DNA of 12,185 bases, from positions 1-12,185 of the forward strand of contig JASHVB010000382.1 of assembly GCA_030039695.1 (NCBI GenBank), given 5' to 3'. The notes under the pieces were generated by a model. The model made no database searches. It had not been told where the DNA came from and saw only the letters and a program-made list of their open reading frames with translations. How positions within the stretch are numbered: the stretch's first letter is position 1; each line of letters opens with the position of its first letter. The position numbers and the translations under genes were made by a program. This document shows positions 6,956 through 12,185 of the stretch, one piece after another. Source of the DNA: Acetobacteraceae bacterium. Its GTDB lineage: Bacteria; Pseudomonadota; Alphaproteobacteria; Acetobacterales; Acetobacteraceae.

Positions 6956-8073
6956 GGTGCGTCACCGTGGTTGCGGTTGCGTGTCAGCGCCAGCAGCATG
7001 CCCATGCCCAGCGCCACCGCCACCGCTGAGGACCCGCCATACGAAATGAAGGGCAGCGTCATACCTTTGGCGGGGATCAGCGCCAGCGTCGTCGCCATGT
7101 TGACGAACGCCTGCAGGCCAAAGCCTGCCAGGAGTCCAGTACAAGACAGCACGACGAACATGTCCTGTTCTTTGACCAATCGTAATAGTCCCCGTAGCAC
7201 AATGAAAGCAAACACGCCCATAATCGCTGCGCAGACCAGCATGCCGTATTCCTCGCCGGCTACGGCATAGACAAAGTCCGCGTGCGCGTCGGGCAGGATG
7301 TCCTTGATGCGGCCCTCACCGGGACCACGCCCGAACAAACCGCCATTGCCGAACGCCTGAAGCGCCGTCGTCACCTGATAGGCGTCATGGCTGTTGGGGT
7401 GCAGGAATCCGTAGACGCGCAGCCGCACATGGTCAAACAACATGTAGGCCATGATTCCGGCACCGCCCATCATGCCGAGTCCAGCGGCGACTGCCAGCAG
7501 GTTCAGTCCGGCGATATAGAGCTGGAGCAGGAACACCGCCGTGATGACCGCCAGCATCCCGACATCCGGTTGCGATTTCAGCAGCAGTACAATCCCCGCG
7601 AAGATGACCAACGCGACAGGCATGCCGGGGAAACGCGGCGAGCGGCGGCCCTCGGTGATCAGCCGGGCGGTGACCACAGCAAAGCACGGCTTCAGGAACT
7701 CCGACGGCTGCACCGCGAGACCCGGCAGCGCGATCCAGCGCCGCGCGCCCTTGATGTCGACGCCGATCACCAATGTCGCGGCGGTCGTCGCCAGCGCGAG
7801 GATGCAGCCGGCGATGGCCACGCGCTTGATGTTGCGCGGCGTCAGCACCGAGACACCGACCACCGCGCAAGCGGAGACAGCGAGGAAGAAGACCTGCTTG
7901 ACGATGAAAATGTCGCGGAACGACCCGAGACGCACGGCGACCGAAGGGCTGGCCGCGAGCATCATGATATAGCCGACGCCAATCAGCGTGCTGATGGCGC
8001 CCAACGTCCAGCGGTCGACAGTCCACCACCAGCGGCCGAGTAGCGAGTCGTCGGTGCGCGGTACTACGACCAT
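6952..8073 (-). CDS. ftsW: Septal peptidoglycan polymerase FtsW (SEDS family)
   Basis: The product is 373 aa and is a polytopic inner-membrane glycosyltransferase that polymerises lipid II at the septum with its partner class B PBP (FtsI, expected upstream of murE outside the window). Around ten hydrophobic segments are visible, starting at about 23-40. SEDS signatures are GARRWI (109-114), QPSEFLKP (122-129), the loop SQPDVGML (167-174) holding the likely catalytic Asp170, GRGPGEGRIKDILPDAHADF (248-267), AGEEYG (272-277) and GMTLPFISYGGSS (337-349). The ATG at 8073 overlaps the murD stop (TGATG) with GGGAGGG about 8 nt upstream. Upstream in-frame codons to 8166 lie in murD and are Arg/Cys-rich, so I did not use them. 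RodA is the main paralogue, but the dcw location makes FtsW far more likely. Confidence 0.96.
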   Translation of the reverse strand: MVVVPRTDDSLLGRWWWTVDRWTLGAISTLIGVGYIMMLAASPSVAVRLGSFRDIFIVKQVFFLAVSACAVVGVSVLTPRNIKRVAIAGCILALATTAATLVIGVDIKGARRWIALPGLAVQPSEFLKPCFAVVTARLITEGRRSPRFPGMPVALVIFAGIVLLLKSQPDVGMLAVITAVFLLQLYIAGLNLLAVAAGLGMMGGAGIMAYMLFDHVRLRVYGFLHPNSHDAYQVTTALQAFGNGGLFGRGPGEGRIKDILPDAHADFVYAVAGEEYGMLVCAAIMGVFAFIVLRGLLRLVKEQDMFVVLSCTGLLAGFGLQAFVNMATTLALIPAKGMTLPFISYGGSSAVAVALGMGMLLALTRNRNHGDAP

Positions 8074-9392
8074 CAGGCGGCCCTCCCGCAAGCAAGTAGC
8101 GCGGCAAGCGTGGCGAACCGATCGCCGCGCGCATCGAAGCCGGTGAACTGATCGAAGCTGGCACATGCCGGCGACAACAGAACGGCGCTCGCAGCGGCTT
8201 GTCGCGCGACGGAAAGCGCGGCAGGCACTGCGGCATCGAGGGTGCCAACGATGTCGTGCGGCACGTTGTGTGTGGCGAGCGTCGCGGCCAGCATCGGTGC
8301 GTCGCGGCCGATCAGCAATGCGCGCGCGATTCGCGCGAAGAATGGCACGAGCGGCTCGATGCCGCCCTCCTTCGCCTGGCCACCGGCGATCCAGATGACG
8401 CGCTCGTAGCAGGCAAGCGCTCGCGCGGCTGCATCGGCGTTCGTCGCCTTGCTGTCGTTGATGAACGCGACTCCGTCGATCGTCACGACACGCTGCTGGC
8501 GGTGTGGTAGCCCGGGGAAGGTGGTGAAGGCGCGGCGGATCGTGGCCTCCGGCACACCGAGGAAACGCGCCATGGCAAACGCAGCCGCCGCATTCTGGGC
8601 GTTGTGCGTGCCGGGCAGGGCTGGGGCATCGTGCAATTCAAAACCGGGTCCGGCAACACCAACAACCGGTGCGGGCCGCTCGCCCAGCAATGCGGCCATC
8701 GCGCGGGAGTCTGCATCGTCCATGCCCACCACCGCTAGGTCGTCGGCGGTCTGCCGGGCGAAGATCGCGCGCTTGGCGGCAGCGTAGCCTGCCATGTCGC
8801 CGTGCCGATCCAGGTGGTCGCGACTGAGATTGAGCATCGCCGCCACATCGAAGCGGAGGGTGGCGAGTCGCTCCAACATGTAGGAGGACATCTCCAACAC
8901 GTAGACGCCGTCGTCCGGCAGCAACGGCAGCGCCAGCGCAGGCGTGCCGAGATTGCCGCCCGCGGCGTTCGGCACGCCCGTTGCGGACAGGATGTGCGCC
9001 AGCAGCGCGGTGGTGGTGGACTTGCCGTTGGTGCCGGTGATACCGGCAAAGCGCGCGTGGGAACCCGCGCGCCGCACCGCCTGGAACAACAATTCGGAGT
9101 CGGACAGGATTGGTACACCGGCCCTGTGCGCTTGCGCCGCAGCCGGATGTGGTTTTGGTAGCGTATGGGGAATACCGGGCGACAGCACCAGTGCGTCGAA
9201 CGTGAAGTCACCCTCACGCAAATCGCGCAACGGCAGTTCGAGTGCCGCGGCGCGTGCCTCCGGCCTGTCATCCCAGGCGACAACGTCCGCACCCATCGCC
9301 AGCAATGCGCGCGCCACGGGCAGTCCGTTGCGCCCCAACCCGACAACAGCGAACCGACATCCAGCGAACAGATCGGGCGCGAACGTATTCAT
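8073..9392 (-). CDS. murD: UDP-N-acetylmuramoyl-L-alanine--D-glutamate ligase MurD
   Basis: The product is 439 aa and adds D-Glu to UDP-MurNAc-L-Ala in the cytoplasm. It has an N-terminal nucleotide-binding fold ([17 protein letters not shown], 14-30), the SPGIP motif (71-75), the P-loop [13 protein letters not shown] (116-128), LEMSSYMLE (166-174), [11 protein letters not shown] (188-198), LPGTHNAQN (259-267), [12 protein letters not shown] (310-321) and the C-terminal [10 protein letters not shown] (407-416). The FPGLPHR segment (292-298) is normal for the family. The ATG at 9392 overlaps the mraY stop as ATGA; the upstream region has only a weak GAAG, so coupling to mraY is likely. The length and all ligase motifs are standard. 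Confidence 0.97.
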   Translation of the reverse strand: MNTFAPDLFAGCRFAVVGLGRNGLPVARALLAMGADVVAWDDRPEARAAALELPLRDLREGDFTFDALVLSPGIPHTLPKPHPAAAQAHRAGVPILSDSELLFQAVRRAGSHARFAGITGTNGKSTTTALLAHILSATGVPNAAGGNLGTPALALPLLPDDGVYVLEMSSYMLERLATLRFDVAAMLNLSRDHLDRHGDMAGYAAAKRAIFARQTADDLAVVGMDDADSRAMAALLGERPAPVVGVAGPGFELHDAPALPGTHNAQNAAAAFAMARFLGVPEATIRRAFTTFPGLPHRQQRVVTIDGVAFINDSKATNADAAARALACYERVIWIAGGQAKEGGIEPLVPFFARIARALLIGRDAPMLAATLATHNVPHDIVGTLDAAVPAALSVARQAAASAVLLSPACASFDQFTGFDARGDRFATLAALLACGRAA

Positions 9393-10477
9393 CGGATCTT
9401 CAGCGTCGCCAGCCCGATCAACGCCAGCACCATCGAGATGATCCAGAACCGGATGACGATGGTCGGCTCGGCCCAGCCTTTCTTTTCAAAGTGGTGATGC
9501 AGCGGTGCCATCAGGAACACGCGCGTGCCGGTGCGCTTGTACCAGAACACCTGAATGATCACGGAGACCGTCTCCACGACAAACAAGCCACCGACGATCA
9601 TCAGCACGATCTCGTGCTTGGTCGCGACCGCGACGGCGCCGAGCGCGCCGCCGAGCGACAACGAACCGATATCCCCCATGAACACCGCTGCCGGCGGCGC
9701 ATTGAACCACAGAAAGCCCATGCCGGCGCCGATCAGCGCCGACAGGAATACCGCCAGTTCGCCAACGCCGGGCACATAGGTTAGCTCCAGGTAACCGGCG
9801 AAGATGCGGTTGCCGACCAGGTACGCGATCAGCGCGAACACCGCGGCGGTAATCATGGTCGGCACAATCGCCAGGCCGTCGAGCCCGTCGGTCAAGTTCA
9901 CCGCGTTCGATGCACCCATCATCACCAGCATGGCGAAGACGGGAAAGAACACGCCAAGCGGAATCAAAACGTCCTTGAACACCGGCACCAGGAGAACGGT
10001 GGCGAGCGGTGGTCGGGCCAGCGTGACCAGCCATACGGCGGTGGCGAGGCCCACGACCATCTGGACCAGCAGCTTGATCGTGCCGGAAACGCCTTTGTGG
10101 TTACGCTTCGTCACCTTCAAGTAATCGTCGGCGAAGCCCAGCAGTCCATAACCCCAGGTGATGAACAACACTGCCCACACGTAGGTGTTGCGCAAATCAA
10201 CCCACAGCAAAGTCGAGACCGTCATCGTGCCGATGATCAACAGGCCGCCCATTGTGGGCGTGCCCTTCTTCTCCAGCAGATGGCGCTCGGGTCCGTCCTC
10301 ACGGATCGGCTGGCCCTGACGCTGCATGCGCTTGAGCCAGCGGATCAGCTTCGGTGCCAGCCAGAAGCTGACCGCGAGCGAAGTCAGGCAAGCGGCACCC
10401 GAACGAAACGTCAGGTAGCGGAACAGATTGAATAACAGCACATGTTCCGCGAAGGGGCGGGTGAGATTGTAGAACAT
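9389..10477 (-). CDS. mraY: Phospho-N-acetylmuramoyl-pentapeptide transferase MraY
   Basis: The product is 362 aa and is a polytopic membrane enzyme that transfers phospho-MurNAc-pentapeptide to undecaprenyl phosphate, making lipid I. About ten transmembrane segments are apparent, the first near 28-45. Key motifs are [10 protein letters not shown] (70-79), FADDYLKV with the aspartate pair D117/D118, [13 protein letters not shown] (191-203) with D197, [12 protein letters not shown] (266-277) with D269, and [13 protein letters not shown] (323-335) on the cytoplasmic loop. These cover the Mg2+ and substrate residues of the family. The ATG at 10477 overlaps the murF stop (TGATG), with GGAGG 7 nt upstream. 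Both ends are fused by overlap to neighbours, consistent with a single transcript. Confidence 0.98.
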   Translation of the reverse strand: MFYNLTRPFAEHVLLFNLFRYLTFRSGAACLTSLAVSFWLAPKLIRWLKRMQRQGQPIREDGPERHLLEKKGTPTMGGLLIIGTMTVSTLLWVDLRNTYVWAVLFITWGYGLLGFADDYLKVTKRNHKGVSGTIKLLVQMVVGLATAVWLVTLARPPLATVLLVPVFKDVLIPLGVFFPVFAMLVMMGASNAVNLTDGLDGLAIVPTMITAAVFALIAYLVGNRIFAGYLELTYVPGVGELAVFLSALIGAGMGFLWFNAPPAAVFMGDIGSLSLGGALGAVAVATKHEIVLMIVGGLFVVETVSVIIQVFWYKRTGTRVFLMAPLHHHFEKKGWAEPTIVIRFWIISMVLALIGLATLKIR

Positions 10478-11862
10478 CAGGCCGCCTCCGCACCAAGCGG
10501 CGGGATCGGCGTATCCAGCGCATTCACCACCAGTTTCATGCGGCTGCCGAGGCTGCCTTTGACCAACACGACGTCGCCCGGTTCGATGGCGCTCGCAACG
10601 ATCGGCGCAAGGCTGGCTGCGTCAGCGCGATGCACTGCGGTGCGCGCAGCAGGCAGCGCGTCGAACAGGTGGCGCATCAGCGGGCCGCAGGCAAACAACA
10701 GGTCGGCGGCGGTCGCAACATCTTTCGCCATCGCGGCGTGCTCTGACGGACCTGCGTCACCAAGTTCCAGCATGTCGCCGAGCACGGCGATGCGGCGCTT
10801 GCCGTGCTGCAGCGCGAGTACCGCGAGCGCGGCGCGCACCGATGCGGGATTGGCGTTGTAGCTGTCGTCCAGCAGCAGCGCGGTGCCACCCGCCACGGCG
10901 ATCTGCCGTCGGGCACCGCGGCCGGCGAACGGCGCGAATCGATGCAATGAAGCAACGATAGCGTCCGGGTCACCGCGAAGCTGCAGCGCTGCGGCGATCG
11001 CCGCGAGCGCGTTCATTGCCATGTGGTGGCCGGGCACGTTCAGGCGGAAATTCAACGTCTTTCCATAGGTTGCGGCGGTGATGGTGCTGCCCTCCGCATC
11101 CGTTTCAATGTGTGTCAGACGCACATCGGCCGACAGATTGGCCCCGAACGTGACAACGCGAGCGTCACCGGCCGCGGCGCGCAAGCGCGGCAGCAACGGC
11201 GAGTCAGCCGGCAGAATCGCGACACCGCCCGGCTCGAGGCCGCGCATGATCGATGCCTTCTCGTCGCAGATCGCTTCGATGCTACCGAGATAGCCGATAT
11301 GCGCCGTCTCGATCGCGGTGATCACCGCCACGTCCGGTCGTGCAAGGCGTGCCAGCGGAGCGATCTCGCCAGGGTGGTTCATGCCGATCTCGGCGACGCA
11401 GAACACAGCATCGGGCGGCATGCGTGCCAACGTCAGCGGCACGCCCCACTGGTTGTTGTACGACGCCACTGCGGCGTGCGTTGGGCCGAACGACGCCAGG
11501 ACGGTGCGCAGCATCTCCTTGGTAGTGGTCTTGCCGACACTGCCGGTCACGGCGATGACCTGGCCGATGAAGCGCGCGCGCGCATAGCCGCCCAGCCGCG
11601 CCAGACCGGCGAGCGTGTCGTCGACTTGCAGCAGGTGGGTTGCGCCAGACACGGGCGCGTGGACCACGGCGCCGGCAGCGCCTTTGGCCAACGCGTCGGG
11701 GACGAAGCGATGGCCGTCGCCGTGCTCGCCGACCAGCGCGACGAAGAGGTCGCCCGGGGAGAGCGTGCGGGTATCGATAGAGACTCCGGTCGCGTCGAAC
11801 GGCGCCGTCAGCGTGCCGCCCGTTGCTTCGACGAGGTCGTAAGAGGTCCAGAGCGGGGTCAT
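10477..11862 (-). CDS. murF: UDP-N-acetylmuramoyl-tripeptide--D-alanyl-D-alanine ligase MurF
   Basis: The product is 461 aa and adds the D-Ala-D-Ala made by Ddl to UDP-MurNAc-tripeptide, finishing the cytoplasmic pentapeptide. Motifs are [17 protein letters not shown] (27-43), the P-loop [16 protein letters not shown] (102-117), [12 protein letters not shown] (134-145), [11 protein letters not shown] (157-167), [15 protein letters not shown] (332-346), VLGDMLELG (360-368) and [10 protein letters not shown] (433-442). The [10 protein letters not shown] wording is typical of alphaproteobacteria. I place the start at the ATG at 11862 because GGGAGAGG precedes it by about 8 nt and the family fold begins at once ([16 protein letters not shown]). 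The frame stays open upstream to a GTG at 12000 inside murE, which would add 46 Pro/Ala/Arg-rich residues encoded by repeat-like DNA; I regard that as untranslated or non-functional leader. Confidence 0.95.
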   Translation of the reverse strand: MTPLWTSYDLVEATGGTLTAPFDATGVSIDTRTLSPGDLFVALVGEHGDGHRFVPDALAKGAAGAVVHAPVSGATHLLQVDDTLAGLARLGGYARARFIGQVIAVTGSVGKTTTKEMLRTVLASFGPTHAAVASYNNQWGVPLTLARMPPDAVFCVAEIGMNHPGEIAPLARLARPDVAVITAIETAHIGYLGSIEAICDEKASIMRGLEPGGVAILPADSPLLPRLRAAAGDARVVTFGANLSADVRLTHIETDAEGSTITAATYGKTLNFRLNVPGHHMAMNALAAIAAALQLRGDPDAIVASLHRFAPFAGRGARRQIAVAGGTALLLDDSYNANPASVRAALAVLALQHGKRRIAVLGDMLELGDAGPSEHAAMAKDVATAADLLFACGPLMRHLFDALPAARTAVHRADAASLAPIVASAIEPGDVVLVKGSLGSRMKLVVNALDTPIPPLGAEAA

Positions 11863-11989
11863 ACCGGGAGCCTCTCCCTCCGCTTGAAGGCGGGGGGCGG
11901 GAGGAGTGCGCGCAGACGGCCGGAGTTGGCGCAAGCGAGCCTTCCGCGAGTCCCCTCCCGCCAGAGGAGGCGGGACTGACGCAGCCGTC
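11863..11989. repeat. Probable dispersed palindromic repeat between murE and murF
   Basis: This 127-bp gap is rich in CCTCCCGCC / GGCGGGAGG blocks. A 7-bp hairpin TCCCGCC (11956-11962) / GGCGGGA (11969-11975) with a 6-nt loop sits at one end, and GGCGGGAGG (11896-11904) pairs with CCTCCCGCC (11954-11962) over a 49-nt interior, so alternative structures compete. The wording (CTCTCCCTCCGCTTGAAGGC, GCCAGAGGAGGCGGGA) resembles REP-like GC-rich palindromes scattered through many proteobacterial genomes; this is recognition from memory and needs a genome-wide count. One purine block near 11872-11880 on the minus strand now serves as the murF Shine-Dalgarno. No transposase or terminator T-run is visible. 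Confidence 0.5.
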
Positions 11990-12185
11990 TCACGCGCCAC
12001 CTACCAGCGACCGGACCACCGCCACGTCGTCGAATGGCACGACATCCCCGCCGATTGTCTGTCCCTGCTCGTGCCCCTTGCCAGCCACCGCGAGCACGTC
12101 GCCGGGTCCCAAAGCGCCCAGCCCCGCTGCGATGGCCTTGGCCCGGTCACCGATCTCGCACGCGCCAGGGCAGGCGGCCAGGATC
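11990..12185 (-). CDS. murE: UDP-N-acetylmuramoyl-tripeptide synthetase MurE, C-terminal fragment
   Basis: The last 64 codons are present; the 5' part lies beyond the window. MurE adds the third stem-peptide residue, meso-diaminopimelate in almost all Gram-negative bacteria. The fragment reads from ILAACPGACEIGDRAKAI, through GPGDVLAVAGKGHEQGQTI, to VVRSLVGGA and a TGA at 11992..11990. EIGDRAKAI and the AGKGHEQGQ motif are hallmarks of the MurE C-terminal domain. The residues that select the third amino acid (the DNPR-type motif) are upstream of the visible part, so Dap specificity is an assumption. A GTG within the last codons opens the frame that continues to MurF. Confidence 0.92.
   Translation of the reverse strand, partial: ILAACPGACEIGDRAKAIAAGLGALGPGDVLAVAGKGHEQGQTIGGDVVPFDDVAVVRSLVGGA

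Noticed and set aside
7282..8043. 253-codon plus-strand open frame opposite ftsW
   Set aside because: Its Asp/Arg/His/Gln-rich composition is the mirror of hydrophobic codons in FtsW transmembrane helices, not a real protein.
8074..8166. 31-residue N-terminal extension of FtsW
   Set aside because: It lies inside murD, is Arg/Cys-rich, and the ATG at 8073 has a good Shine-Dalgarno and a normal FtsW beginning.
11023..11979. 318-codon plus-strand open frame opposite murF
   Set aside because: It is a shadow of MurF, rich in Arg/Gln/His, with no recognisable domain and no reason for a gene on that strand.

Overview
This window is part of a dcw (division and cell wall) cluster from a GC-rich bacterium, most likely an alphaproteobacterium. 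All genes lie on the minus strand, so the operon reads from right (12185) to left (1): murE (3' end only) - murF - mraY - murD - ftsW - murG - murC - [82-codon spacer ORF] - murB - ddl - ftsQ - ftsA - ftsZ (first 10 codons only). The alphaproteobacterial call rests on gene order, on family wording such as [11 protein letters not shown] in MurF and GACEIGDRAKAI in MurE, on the FtsA N-terminal extension ahead of its ATPase core, and on the FtsZ start MTLNLTIPQT. I cannot place the genus; an order near Rhodospirillales is only a guess.

The genes give almost the whole cytoplasmic route to lipid II and then the first divisome proteins. Ddl makes D-Ala-D-Ala. MurC and MurB act at the start of the UDP-MurNAc pathway, and MurD, MurE and MurF extend the peptide. 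MraY and MurG make lipid I and lipid II. FtsW polymerises glycan at the septum, and FtsQ, FtsA and FtsZ build the division machine. All the full-length proteins have family-typical lengths and intact catalytic motifs.

Packing is very tight. Most junctions overlap by 1 or 4 bases (ATGA, GTGA or TGATG), which suggests one polycistronic, translationally coupled mRNA. Four junctions differ. murE-murF has a 127-bp gap and murC-murB a 244/245-bp gap; both look like degenerate dispersed repeats that inserted while leaving a reading frame open across the gap. ftsQ-ftsA has a 16-bp gap. ftsA-ftsZ has a 73-bp gap with a 7-bp hairpin directly after the ftsA stop.

I see no tRNA, rRNA, CRISPR array, transposase, phage gene or canonical rho-independent terminator. 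There is no evidence for a novel system. The most unusual features are the two repeat-like inserts, especially the open 82-codon frame with a perfect Shine-Dalgarno that links murC to an SD-less murB.
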